This document shows positions 16,357 through 24,754 of a stretch of 64,000 nucleotides of DNA, piece by piece. The stretch comes from Streptomyces antnestii (lineage in GTDB: Bacteria; Actinomycetota; Actinomycetes; Streptomycetales; Streptomycetaceae): positions 124,001-188,000 of the forward strand of contig NZ_RZYA01000016.1 in NCBI RefSeq assembly GCF_004005495.1. The letters run 5' to 3'. The notes under the pieces were generated by a model that worked only from the letters and a program-made list of their open reading frames with translations, did no database searches and had not been told where the DNA came from. How positions within the stretch are numbered: the stretch's first letter is position 1; each line of letters begins with the position of its first letter. The position numbers and the translations under genes are program-made.

Positions 16357-17043
16357 ATGAAAAACGTGAAACGTCCGCCGTCGCTCGTCGATTCGGTGAT
16401 CGCGGCGCTGCGGCAGGAGATCGCGCAGGGCACCTGGAAGCTCGGCGACCGAATCCCGTCGGAGAGCCGGCTCGCCGAGACGCTCGGTGTCAGCCGCCTG
16501 TCCGTACGCGAGGGGGTACGCGTCCTCGTGCACTCGGGCCTGCTGGTGACGCGGCAGGGCAACGGGACCTTCGTGACGGCCACGGACGAGTCCCAGGTCG
16601 CGCTCCGTCGCCAGCTCGACCGCGCCGCGGCCCAGGACATCATCGACGTGCGCCGCGGCCTGGACATCGTCGCCGCCCGCCTCGCGGCGACACGGCGCAC
16701 GGACGAGGACCTGGAGCGGATGCGGAAAGCGCTGGACGACCGGGCCGCCGCGTCACGGAAAGCCGATGTCGACGCCTTCGCGGACGCCGACGTGGACTTC
16801 CACCTCCACATCGCGGAGGCCGCCCGCAACCCCGTGCTCAGGGACCTCTACCGCGGGATGAGCGACGCCCTGCGGGACAGCGTCAAGGCCGACGAGTGCA
16901 TGAAGCACTCTCTCGCCGGACACGACACGTCGCACGAGGACCTGCACCGGGCCGTCGAGACCGGGGACGCGGCCGAGGCGGCCGCCATCGCGCTCGCCAT
17001 CCTCGACAGCCAGGAGCACCACGGCGAGGATCCGGCCGCGTGA
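16357..17043 (+). CDS. FadR-family GntR transcriptional regulator
   Basis: 228 residues. N-terminal winged HTH (about 5-70: GDRIPSESRLAETLGVSRLSVREGVRVL) and a FadR-type all-helical C-terminal FCD domain (about 85-215). The metal/ligand residues visible are D and H in DVDFHLHIAE and the later HDTSHEDLHRA. Such proteins are repressors released by a pathway metabolite. It is transcribed away from the amidohydrolase/ABC operon with a palindrome between, so it likely controls that operon and itself. GAAGAGG precedes the chosen ATG; ATGs upstream are alternatives. Confidence 0.88.
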   Translation: MKNVKRPPSLVDSVIAALRQEIAQGTWKLGDRIPSESRLAETLGVSRLSVREGVRVLVHSGLLVTRQGNGTFVTATDESQVALRRQLDRAAAQDIIDVRRGLDIVAARLAATRRTDEDLERMRKALDDRAAASRKADVDAFADADVDFHLHIAEAARNPVLRDLYRGMSDALRDSVKADECMKHSLAGHDTSHEDLHRAVETGDAAEAAAIALAILDSQEHHGEDPAA

Positions 17044-17163
17044 CCGTGGGGCGCGACGGCCGTCGTTCGTGACGCCCGCGCAGCTCGGCTCAACGGGTCG
17101 GCCACACAAGTGAGTTCGGGTACATGCGCAGCCCGCACAGCTGTCGCAAGTGCCTCGGGCTTC

Positions 17164-17221
17164 GCCGGGCCGGGGAAGGGGAACGGACCGTCTCGGAGCG
17201 GTCCTCGGCCCCCGGCCCGGC
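17164..17221. terminator. Large two-part hairpin
   Basis: GCCGGGCCGGGG (17164-17175) pairs exactly with CCCCGGCCCGGC (17210-17221). An inner stem GGACCG/CGGTCC lies at 17185-17190 and 17199-17204. It lies 120 bases beyond the GntR stop and before the small ORF upstream of the dioxygenase. A terminator is likeliest; an attenuator is possible. Confidence 0.5.
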
Positions 17222-17262
17222 GGCCGCCCACTGGTGTCCGGGCGTGTTCCGCACCTCTGCGT

Positions 17263-17268
17263 TAGGGT
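17263..17268 (+). promoter_or_regulatory. Possible -10 for a leaderless transcript
   Basis: TAGGGT ends 7 bases before the ATG at 17276, the spacing expected when transcription begins at the start codon. No convincing -35 is visible. Confidence 0.35.
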
Positions 17269-17275
17269 GACCGGC

Positions 17276-17419
17276 ATGCACACGCACGCGAACTTCCGTG
17301 AGGGCGAGCCGCGATACAGCGGCCCCCACGGCGTGTGCGCGCCCCGCGGTTACGGCTTTCTGCGCCGCCGCGGCCGGGTGGGTTCACCCCCGGCGCTCCT
17401 CCTCTCCTCCTGTCGCTGA
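17276..17419 (+). CDS. Possible small leader ORF upstream of the dioxygenase gene
   Basis: 47 codons ending SSCR, with another Cys near the middle (GVCAPRGYGF) and many Arg. It has no ribosome site, but a -10-like hexamer is placed for a leaderless message. Actinobacteria often have short Cys-containing leader ORFs before sulfur-metabolism genes that sense cysteine supply, and the downstream gene is TauD-like. The sequence does not match the usual leader-peptide pattern closely, so this is a candidate only. Confidence 0.3.
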   Translation: MHTHANFREGEPRYSGPHGVCAPRGYGFLRRRGRVGSPPALLLSSCR

Positions 17420-17529
17420 ACCCCTCTCCGGCTTCCGTATCCGGGCCTGAGCCTTCCCCGGACCGGTTCCGCCACCGCCGCGGCGCGCTGTCCGCCGGCC
17501 GGCACCTCCGAGCTTCGAAGGAGTCCGCC

Positions 17530-18492
17530 ATGACGCTGTCGTCGTCGCTGCCGCTCACCCATGACGCCACCACCGCCCCCGCCCTGCGCGACCACCGCAT
17601 TCCCGCCGACGGCCTGTGCGAGGGGCCGCGCATCCTGCGCCGGCTGCCCGACGGCGTCCCCGGGCGGCCGTACGAGAAGTTCGAGCTGGTTCCGCAGGGC
17701 CCGGTCATCGGCGCGGAGATCCGGGGTCTCGACCTCTCGCGGCCCGTGCCGTCCGCCGTACGGGACGAGCTGAACCGCGCGCTCCTCGAATGGAAGGTGC
17801 TCTTCTTCCGCGGCCAGCACCTGACCCCGGACGCCCAGCGCCGATTCGCCCGCCACTGGGGCGAGTTGGAGACCAATCCGCTGCTCGCCCCCGGTGACGC
17901 CGACGACGTGGTCCGCTTCGACAAGTCGCCCGGTACCGTTCCCACCTTCGAGAACGTCTGGCACACGGACGTCACCTTCCGCGAGCGCCCCGCACTCGGC
18001 GCCGTGCTCCAGCTGCGGGAGGTGCCGCCGGTGGGCGGCGACACGATGTGGGCGGACATGGCGGCCGCGTACGACAACCTGCCGGCCGGGGTGCGGGAGC
18101 GGATCGACGGGGCGAGCGCCGTCCACGACTTCCTGCCGGGGTTCTCGCGCTTCTACTCGCCCCGTCAACTCGCGCAGTTCCAGGAGCAGTTCCCGCCGGT
18201 CGAGCACCCAGTGGTGCGACGCCACCCCGAGACCGGCCGGCGGATGCTGTTCGTCAACACCTCGTTCACCACCCGCATCGTCGGCCTCGACCGCCCGGAG
18301 AGCGACCGCCTGCTCCGCCTGCTGTTCCAGCAGGCCCACGTCCCGGAGTTCCAGGTGCGGTTCCGCTGGCAGGCGGGCGACGTCGCGTTCTGGGACAACC
18401 GCGCGACCCAGCACTACGCCGTCAACGACTACGCCCCGCACCCCCGCGTCGCCGAACGCGTGGCCATCGCGGGGGACCGCCCCTTCGGCTGA
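17530..18492 (+). CDS. TauD/TfdA-family Fe(II)/2-oxoglutarate dioxygenase
   Basis: 320 residues from an ATG with GAAGGAG upstream. The Fe site is visible: HTD in VWHTDVTFRERP (about residue 140) and the distal His in NRATQHYAVNDY. The Arg near the end (ERVAIAGDRPFG) fits 2-oxoglutarate binding. GGDTMWADM is the conserved strand of the family. Family members release sulfite from taurine or alkyl sulfates or cleave 2,4-D-like ethers. The gene stands without a sulfonate ABC transporter, so taurine itself is unproven. An APC permease follows on the same strand after 105 bases. Confidence 0.9.
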   Translation: MTLSSSLPLTHDATTAPALRDHRIPADGLCEGPRILRRLPDGVPGRPYEKFELVPQGPVIGAEIRGLDLSRPVPSAVRDELNRALLEWKVLFFRGQHLTPDAQRRFARHWGELETNPLLAPGDADDVVRFDKSPGTVPTFENVWHTDVTFRERPALGAVLQLREVPPVGGDTMWADMAAAYDNLPAGVRERIDGASAVHDFLPGFSRFYSPRQLAQFQEQFPPVEHPVVRRHPETGRRMLFVNTSFTTRIVGLDRPESDRLLRLLFQQAHVPEFQVRFRWQAGDVAFWDNRATQHYAVNDYAPHPRVAERVAIAGDRPFG

Positions 18493-18597
18493 CCAGCGAC
18501 GTTCCCCCCTCGCCCACGGCTTCGCCTCAGCGGCAGGTGACCCGCCGCGTGGCAGGCTGAGCACCCCTGTGCGCGACCGTCCGAGGAGGCCTGCACG

Positions 18598-20211
18598 ATG
18601 GCGCAGTACGAGCCGGCGGACATCGTCGCCGCCCCTCCGGACGTCCGCGCCGAGGAGAGCAGGCTCCGCAAGGACCTCGGTTTCTGGGGCCTCACCGCGA
18701 TCGGCTTCTCCAACATCCTCGGCTCGGGCTGGCTGTTCGCCGCCCTGTACGCCGCCCAGACCGCCGGCCCCGCCGCGCTCCTCTCATGGGTCGGGGCCGG
18801 TGTGCTCTGCGCACTCGTGGCACTGGTCATGGTGGAACTCGGGGCGACCCGGCCCGAGGGCGGCGGCACCGTGCGCTGGCCGCTGTACGCGAGCGGCCGT
18901 CTGGTGGGCACGCTGGTCGGCTGGTCCGTGCTGCTGTCCGTGGGCGGCACGGCCGCCGAGATCAGCGCGATCATGCAGTACGCGGCCCACTACGTGCCCG
19001 GGATCTACCACGACGGCAGGCTCACCGCCACCGGCCTGGGCGTCGCCACCGCGCTGAGCGTGCTCCTGACCGCCCTGAACTGGTTCGCGGTGCGGATGTT
19101 CGCGCGCCTGAACAACCTGGTGTCGGTGTTCAAGGTCGTGGTCCCCGTGGTCACGATCGTCGCGCTGTTCCTGTCCGGCACGCACTCCGGACGCCTCACC
19201 GAGCACGGAGGGTTCGCCCCCTACGGTTACGCGGCCTGTCTGACCGCGCTGGCCGGCGGCGGCATCGTGTACTCCGTGAACGGCTTCCAGGCCCCGCTGG
19301 ACTTCTCGGGCGAGGCCCGCGACCCGCGCCGCACCGTCCCCGCCGCCGTGCTCACCGGCATCGGCCTCGCCGTCCTGGTCTACCTCGGGCTCCAACTGGC
19401 GTTCCTGTACACGGTGCCCGAGTCGCTGCTCGCGCACGGCTGGCAGGGCGTCAGCTTCGATTCGCCCTTCGGCCAGCTCGCCCTCGTGCTCAACCTGCAC
19501 TGGCTGGCCACGCTGCTCTACGCCGACGCGGTCGTCTCCCCGGGCGGGTCGGCCTACGTGGGAGTCGCGATCGACGCGCGCCACACCTACGCGCTGGCGA
19601 AGAACGGCCTGCTGCCCCGCTTCTTCATGCACATCGACCCCCGGTCCGGCATCGCGCGCCGCGCACTGCTCCTCAACCTCGCGGTCATCATCGTGTTCAT
19701 GCTGCCCTTCGGCGGGTGGCAGGACATCGTGAGCGTGATGGGGGACATGTATCTGCTGATCTACGCGGCCTCGGCGGTGGCCGTCGCGTCGTTCCGGGCC
19801 CACGACCGCGAGCGTGGCCTGCCTCTGACGGAGGGGCAGGTGCCTGGGGTGCGCTGGATCGCCCCGCTGAGTTTCGCGGTGGCCACCGAGTTCGTCTACT
19901 GGTCCGGGTGGCACGATCTGCGGCTCGCCCTGCCGCTGGTGCTGGCCGGTGTCCCGCTGTTCCTGCTCCAGCGGCGCCGGGCCGAAGGTCCGCCCACCCG
20001 CGAGGAGTTGAGGCAGGGCGCCTGGCTCGTGTGCCATCTCGCCGCGCTGACCCTGTTGTCGTGGCTCGGCACCTTCGGCGGCTCCGGCCGGCTGCCCGCC
20101 CCGTACGACTCGGTCGTCGTGGCCGCCCTCTCCTTCGCGGTCTTCGGCTGGGCGGTGCGCTCGGGCGCCGCACACCTGCGCATGACTCGGAACGGGCGCC
20201 AACTCACCTGA
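18598..20211 (+). CDS. APC-superfamily amino acid permease
   Basis: 537 residues with about 12 hydrophobic segments. The conserved first-helix motif of amino acid-polyamine-organocation carriers appears in GLTAIGFSNILGSGW. FSGEARDPRRTVPAAV is the cytoplasmic loop common to the family, near residue 240. GAGGAGG lies before the ATG. It probably exchanges or imports an amino acid or amine by proton symport. The substrate cannot be read. It follows the dioxygenase and may share its transcript. Confidence 0.88.
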   Translation: MAQYEPADIVAAPPDVRAEESRLRKDLGFWGLTAIGFSNILGSGWLFAALYAAQTAGPAALLSWVGAGVLCALVALVMVELGATRPEGGGTVRWPLYASGRLVGTLVGWSVLLSVGGTAAEISAIMQYAAHYVPGIYHDGRLTATGLGVATALSVLLTALNWFAVRMFARLNNLVSVFKVVVPVVTIVALFLSGTHSGRLTEHGGFAPYGYAACLTALAGGGIVYSVNGFQAPLDFSGEARDPRRTVPAAVLTGIGLAVLVYLGLQLAFLYTVPESLLAHGWQGVSFDSPFGQLALVLNLHWLATLLYADAVVSPGGSAYVGVAIDARHTYALAKNGLLPRFFMHIDPRSGIARRALLLNLAVIIVFMLPFGGWQDIVSVMGDMYLLIYAASAVAVASFRAHDRERGLPLTEGQVPGVRWIAPLSFAVATEFVYWSGWHDLRLALPLVLAGVPLFLLQRRRAEGPPTREELRQGAWLVCHLAALTLLSWLGTFGGSGRLPAPYDSVVVAALSFAVFGWAVRSGAAHLRMTRNGRQLT

Positions 20212-20220
20212 GACTCCGGT

Positions 20221-20328
20221 GAGTCGGCGCCGGACAGAGCTCTCCCAACGCGTCTCGTTCGGCGGAGTGATCTCGACCTGCTTCGGGTACCAGCCGTCCT
20301 TGTGGTTCTTGTGGCCCTCGCCGTTATT
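20221..20328 (-). pseudogene. Fragment of a PLAT/LH2-like domain
   Basis: The minus strand reads GEGHKNHKDGWYPKQVEI, then TPPNETRWESSVRRRLTG. This resembles the end of a PLAT domain, where a GHDN-like turn, GWYP-x2-VEI strand and FP-x-RWL close follow in order. The frame is stopped by a TGA at 20329-20331, and nothing similar continues upstream. No start or ribosome site is present. I infer a leftover from a secreted enzyme gene such as a PLAT-bearing lipase or protease. Confidence 0.4.
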
Positions 20329-20407
20329 TCAGAGGGATACCCGCGCTGCTCTGCCAGCGGCAGAACACCGGCCGGACCGGGCTCGACGATCACTACAGTC
20401 CAGTCTC

Positions 20408-21175
20408 ATGACGACGATTACGACGCGTACGGTCGAGTATCCGGCCGACGGTTTGACGATGATCGGGCACCTCGCGCTCCCGGCCGGTGTCGACCGCCGG
20501 CCCGCGGTGCTGCTCGGACCAGAGGGCATGGGGCTCAGCGACGTCGAGCGCCGCCGGGCCGATGCTCTCGCCGAGCTGGGATACGTGGCGCTGGCCTTCG
20601 ACCTTCATGGCGGGCGCTATTTGGGCGACCCCGAGGAGATGCTGGCCCGTTGCCTGCCGCTGCTCGCTGATCCCGAGCGGATGCGGGGCATCGGCCACGC
20701 GGCGCTCGATGTGTTGCGCACCGAACCGCGGACCGACCCCGACCGGATCGCCGCAGTCGGCTACGGCACCGGGGGTGCCGTCGGGCTGGAACTCGGGCGC
20801 GACGGCGTCAACTTGCGCGCGATCGGGACAGTCAACGCACTGACCACGGGCCGACCGGGCGAGGCGGCGCGCATTCGCTGCCCGGTGTGGGCCGGGGTCG
20901 GGTCGGAAGACCCGATCATGCCGCCCGCGCAACGGGACGCGTTCACCGCCGAGATGCAGGCCGCGGGCGTCGACTGGCGCCTCACGGTCTACGGCGGCGC
21001 CTTGCACGCCTTCCACCACCCGCCGGTCGACCACCCTGCCGTCCCCGGCGTCGGCTACCACCCACGGCACGCGCAGCGAGCCTGGCGCGACATCGTCGAC
21101 CTGCTCGCCGAGTGCCTGCCCGTGACGGAGGATCTGGGGCATGACGCAGGTAAGCATGCTGGCCCCGGGCACTGA
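20408..21175 (+). CDS. Dienelactone hydrolase-like protein lacking the nucleophile
   Basis: 255 residues of the DLH alpha/beta-hydrolase family. The nucleophile elbow, normally G-x-C-x-G-G, reads GYGTGG, so the catalytic Cys is Gly. The Asp (GSEDPIMPP) and His (ALHAFHHP) sites remain. Either the protein has another role or it is on the way to loss. For contrast, the second DLH of this window (57981-58709) keeps GFCMGG. Local upstream DNA is less GC-rich and includes a gene fragment. The ATG at 20408 lacks a clear ribosome site. Confidence 0.75.
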   Translation: MTTITTRTVEYPADGLTMIGHLALPAGVDRRPAVLLGPEGMGLSDVERRRADALAELGYVALAFDLHGGRYLGDPEEMLARCLPLLADPERMRGIGHAALDVLRTEPRTDPDRIAAVGYGTGGAVGLELGRDGVNLRAIGTVNALTTGRPGEAARIRCPVWAGVGSEDPIMPPAQRDAFTAEMQAAGVDWRLTVYGGALHAFHHPPVDHPAVPGVGYHPRHAQRAWRDIVDLLAECLPVTEDLGHDAGKHAGPGH

Positions 21176-21251
21176 CGGTCCACTCCCTCAAGTCCGCACA
21201 GCAGAAGCACATTCGGGCGGTTACTCGATCGCGGAGACGTATTCACAACTA

Positions 21252-21278
21252 CCGCAGTAAGTACCGGATTTACTGCGG
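21252..21278. terminator. Hairpin downstream of the DLH-like gene
   Basis: CCGCAGTAA (21252-21260) pairs with TTACTGCGG (21270-21278) across a 9-base loop, in an AT-richer gap between convergent genes. It is likely a terminator, though the AT content would also suit an operator. Confidence 0.45.
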
Positions 21279-21392
21279 CAGAGCCTCTGCCGTGATCACC
21301 GCGACCTGCGGCGGACCAATCCGGTCGAGCCGACCACGTATCCGTGGTTGAGCAGCTGATCGCCGTGCGTGAGCCGGGGCCTGGAGGTCAGC

Positions 21393-23645
21393 TCATTCCT
21401 CGAGATCGATCCTGGTCCTTCGCAGCGTGAGCGATTCGTCATCGGCGGAGTGGATCCGCAACGCGAGGTCACCCCGTTCCGGGTCGCCCATGCCGATGTG
21501 GATGCGATCGTCGTGGTCCGTCCACCAGTAGCCGTCGACCCGGTCGACGCCATCCGCGGCGCCGATGTCGAGGACGACTGCGGTGTGGTCCTCGCACAGC
21601 TCGAGCCCCCAGCGGCCGTGGGAAATGGGGAACTCGTAGCCCTCCGAGCGGAACACCTGCACGTCCGCTTGGTCTTCCTCATGCGAGTGCCACCACCGCC
21701 CCAGGGGAGGCTTCTTGCCGCCACGCTTCGGCGGGAGCACTTTGAAGGCGACTCGCTGTCCGCCGACCAGGACGTCGTGTCGGTCACGGCGCTCGTACTG
21801 CTGAACGTCGATGAGGAACAGGCCGAAGGGCGGGGCGTTGGTGTCGGCTACGACCTGGACACCAAGGGTGTAGTACTGACCGGCGTCGACCTTCACCGGG
21901 CCGATCAGCTTGTCGAGCTTGTGAATCCGAAGCGTGTTCTCCTCGAAGCTCGCGACCGTCGGGTCGAGGTGCGCGTGCCGCAGCTTGGCAGCCAGCTCAT
22001 CCGGCACCTCGAGCTCGACATGACCCCACGGTCGCTCGCCACCGAGCGATGGCGCATGCACGGCGAACAGCACCTCGCGCTCGGTGTCGGTGAGGTTGCC
22101 CACTGTGACGAACCCCGGCAGGTCGAAGTGGCCACTGGTGGCGACTTCCACGTTCTTCCAGACGATCTTGTTGTTGTTCTGCACGTTGCCGTAGAGGTTC
22201 GAGGTCTCCGGAAACGTCATTCCGTACGGTGCGGCGGCAGCGGTCTCGATCCGGCTGAGCAGGCAGAAGTGGTTCTGGTCGCCGCCGAACATGCTGTAGT
22301 CGGCCGGGTCCGGCGGGGACCAGGGGAACTCCAGCACCGTTGACCCGCGGCCTGGAACGGCCCCCGTCGGCTGAGTCCCGATCAGGCCACCCATCAGCGC
22401 GGGCGTGGTGACGGTGCCGTCCCAGGGCGCCGGCCACGCGAGTGCCGAGGACGCCTTGGCCCAGTAGAGCTTCACCGTGCCGCCGGCGGGCGTCCCGCAG
22501 GCTGCGTTGCGGACGCGGACGTAGACGTAGTTGGGCTGCGACCCTGCCGGGCGGTGGACCGGGTTCTGGTGGTCCTGGTTCGTGGAGCCGTCGTTCTGGT
22601 TGCGTACCCAGATGTCCTCGCTCTGCCACATCGGCTCCGCGAGCGGGTCCGGCTCCGCGGCCGTGTCCCGGGGCGTGTCGGCCGACCACAGCTTGCCCGC
22701 CTCGACGGCGAGTGGGGGAACGGCGCCGTCGGATGCGAGGAGGTAGGACCGTGGCCCTGCCAGCGTGGCCTGCATGCGTGCGGCCTGGTCGACGGTGAAC
22801 ATCACGCGGGGCGCGTCGTTGGTGTAGTCCATGTAGTTGACGAACATGTCCCCGTTCGGGCCGTTGCTGCAGGAGATGTGGGGGAAAGTCGGGCTGCCGA
22901 AGTTGGCGGCGGCCTGCGCCGGCGTGTCGGCGCACTGGTCGTTGTCCGCGCAGCCGCCCTGGAACACGTGGAACAGCTGGAAGTAGTGCCCCACCTCGTG
23001 AACGGTGAGGCGGCCGCGGTCGTACGGGGCGGCGCCGGGGCCGAAGACCGTGTAGTTGACGATCACTCCGTCGGTGGCGGCGGACGAGCCGGGGAAGGTC
23101 CCGCGCCCACCCTGCCCGGACTGTGCCGGACACACCCAGATGTTCAGGTACTTGTCCCTTGGCCAGGGATCCGCCCCTCCGGTGGCCGCGGACTTGACGT
23201 CGTCGGTGTTGAAGATGTCGAACGACGCGGTCGTGGTCTGGGTTCGGGTGATGCCGGTCGTGAGCTGGCACGACGGGTCCCGGGCGGCCAGCTGGAAGCG
23301 GATGCCGGTATCGGCCGCCAGTGCGGAGAACGCCGTGGGCGCTGTGGAGAGGTCGGCGTTCGTTTTGCCGTAGTCGCGGTTCAACGCGTCGATCTGGTTC
23401 TGGATCGCGGCATCGGGGAGGTTCTGGGCCGCGGTGTTGTAGACGACGTGGACCACGACGGGAACGACGGCCGGGCTCAGGCGGAACGCCGCGTCGGCGT
23501 TCTCCGCGACGTAGCGATTGATGAACGCCTCCCCGGCCAGGAACCGCTCGCGGTAACCGGGGTCCCGCTTGAGGAGCTGGAGGTGGTGCTCCCACGTCCC
23601 GCAGGGCCTGCGCATGACGTCCGTCTCGTCGGTCTGCTCTGACAC
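21393..23645 (-). CDS. M43 (pappalysin-type) zinc metalloprotease without signal peptide
   Basis: About 750 residues from a GTG at 23645. The protease domain spans about 60-320: HEVGHYFQLFH is the HExxHxxxxxH zinc motif (near residue 215), with the Met-turn NYMDY about 60 residues later, and several cysteines between. The following 430 residues hold beta-rich regions I do not recognise (DIWVRNQNDG, VYVRVRNAACG, FDLPGFVTVGNLT). M43 enzymes are normally secreted, yet the N-terminus (SEQTDETDVMRRPCGTWEHHLQLLKRDPGY) has no hydrophobic segment. The Cys near position 15 could act like a cysteine switch; this is speculative. A downstream start would not add a signal peptide. Confidence 0.85.
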   Translation of the reverse strand: MSEQTDETDVMRRPCGTWEHHLQLLKRDPGYRERFLAGEAFINRYVAENADAAFRLSPAVVPVVVHVVYNTAAQNLPDAAIQNQIDALNRDYGKTNADLSTAPTAFSALAADTGIRFQLAARDPSCQLTTGITRTQTTTASFDIFNTDDVKSAATGGADPWPRDKYLNIWVCPAQSGQGGRGTFPGSSAATDGVIVNYTVFGPGAAPYDRGRLTVHEVGHYFQLFHVFQGGCADNDQCADTPAQAAANFGSPTFPHISCSNGPNGDMFVNYMDYTNDAPRVMFTVDQAARMQATLAGPRSYLLASDGAVPPLAVEAGKLWSADTPRDTAAEPDPLAEPMWQSEDIWVRNQNDGSTNQDHQNPVHRPAGSQPNYVYVRVRNAACGTPAGGTVKLYWAKASSALAWPAPWDGTVTTPALMGGLIGTQPTGAVPGRGSTVLEFPWSPPDPADYSMFGGDQNHFCLLSRIETAAAAPYGMTFPETSNLYGNVQNNNKIVWKNVEVATSGHFDLPGFVTVGNLTDTEREVLFAVHAPSLGGERPWGHVELEVPDELAAKLRHAHLDPTVASFEENTLRIHKLDKLIGPVKVDAGQYYTLGVQVVADTNAPPFGLFLIDVQQYERRDRHDVLVGGQRVAFKVLPPKRGGKKPPLGRWWHSHEEDQADVQVFRSEGYEFPISHGRWGLELCEDHTAVVLDIGAADGVDRVDGYWWTDHDDRIHIGMGDPERGDLALRIHSADDESLTLRRTRIDLEE

Positions 23646-24089
23646 CTGTGCCTCTTCTCGCCGATGCTCCGACCCGAGGGCACCAATCCCACACCGCATC
23701 GGATCTCGCCGCAGCAGACCGAGGGCCGACCGGGTGGCACCGGCTTCGGGTTCGCCTGTGCCAGGCGATAGGGACGGTGATCCCCGGCCGACCCGCTCAT
23801 GCGATCTTCCGCCGAAACCCCGCCCCGCCGGCGATCACCGTGGGGGCGGCCCGATCTGGCCTTGGCACCAACGGCTGCTCCGTTGATCAAGCGCCGCCAA
23901 TTGCACTGGATGCGAACTCGCGACAGTTCGCGAATCGTCCTGGGGCGAGATCTGAAGACGCTGGCGCGAGGGGCAGCCGTTCAGCTTGATCGGGCGGGCG
24001 CTCGGGGCGCCGATGCGCCACGTCCGCCGCTTCCTGTGCCGGAGCGGTGGTGTCCGCCCGGGCCGCTCCGATACACCGCCGGTCCGTGT
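23646..24089. other. Gene-free stretch upstream of the protease
   Basis: 444 bases with open frames on several strands but no recognisable domain or ribosome site. The only structure seen is GCGAAC-N8-GTTCGC at 23912-23931, a possible operator. Base composition is mixed, with less GC than the neighbouring genes. Confidence 0.4.
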
Positions 24090-24665
24090 TCAGCCGTGTT
24101 GCGGCCGCGCCCTGGCGGTCAGGCCGGGCAGGACGAGGGTGAGCCAGCGGGCGCGAGCGGCGGGCTGCTGGTCGCTGGGGGCGCTGGAGAACAGCAGGTA
24201 GATGTCGCTGACGGTGACGTCCGGGTGGATGTCGCCGTCGGCCTGACCGGCGCGGATGAGAGCTGCCACGGCCTGACCCGCGCGGTCCTCGTCGGCGAGG
24301 TTCCCCGGCTCGGCATCGAGCGCCTGGGCGGCGGCCTTGACGGCGCGGTCGACCGCAGTCGCCTCGATGACGCGGCCGAGGAACGCGGCCAGCTCGTCCA
24401 GGGCTCGGGCCCCGTCCCTGACGCGGTCGAGCGTGGCCTCGGCGTCGTCGGCGACGCCGGTGACGTACGCGGTGAGGGCGGCGGCGATGAGGTCGGTCTT
24501 GGTGGGGAAGTGCCGGTACAGGGTCCCCACAGCGACGCCTGCCGCCGCAGCGATCTCGTCCATCCCGATGTCGGGTCCGTGCGCGGCGACCTGCTCGCCG
24601 GCGGCGGCGAGGATCTTCTTGCGGTTGCGGACCGCGTCGGCGCGCGGCGCCCTGGGGGGAGTCAT
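24090..24665 (-). CDS. TetR-family transcriptional regulator
   Basis: 191 residues from the ATG at 24665, AAGGAC upstream. The N-terminal HTH (about 10-60) includes IGMDEIAAAAGVAVGTLYRHFPTKTDLI, the TetR signature. The C-terminal ligand domain is variable. It is divergent from an SDR gene across 89 bases with a palindrome, so it probably represses that gene and itself and is released by a small molecule related to the SDR's substrate. Confidence 0.93.
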   Translation of the reverse strand: MTPPRAPRADAVRNRKKILAAAGEQVAAHGPDIGMDEIAAAAGVAVGTLYRHFPTKTDLIAAALTAYVTGVADDAEATLDRVRDGARALDELAAFLGRVIEATAVDRAVKAAAQALDAEPGNLADEDRAGQAVAALIRAGQADGDIHPDVTVSDIYLLFSSAPSDQQPAARARWLTLVLPGLTARARPQHG

Positions 24666-24691
24666 GAAGACCAAGTCCTTCGGGTTGCACA

Positions 24692-24737
24692 AAGATGAAC
24701 CTCGGCTCACTATAGATGGTGAACCACAGTTCATCTT
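24692..24737. promoter_or_regulatory. TetR operator region between divergent genes
   Basis: TGAAC-N4-GTTCA at 24720-24733 is a short perfect palindrome. AAGATGAAC (24692-24700) and GTTCATCTT (24729-24737) form a longer-range inverted pair, so there may be two binding sites. TATAGAT lies between them. The stretch is strikingly AT-rich for the window. Confidence 0.55.
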
Positions 24738-24754
24738 AAATGTGAGGACCGCAC

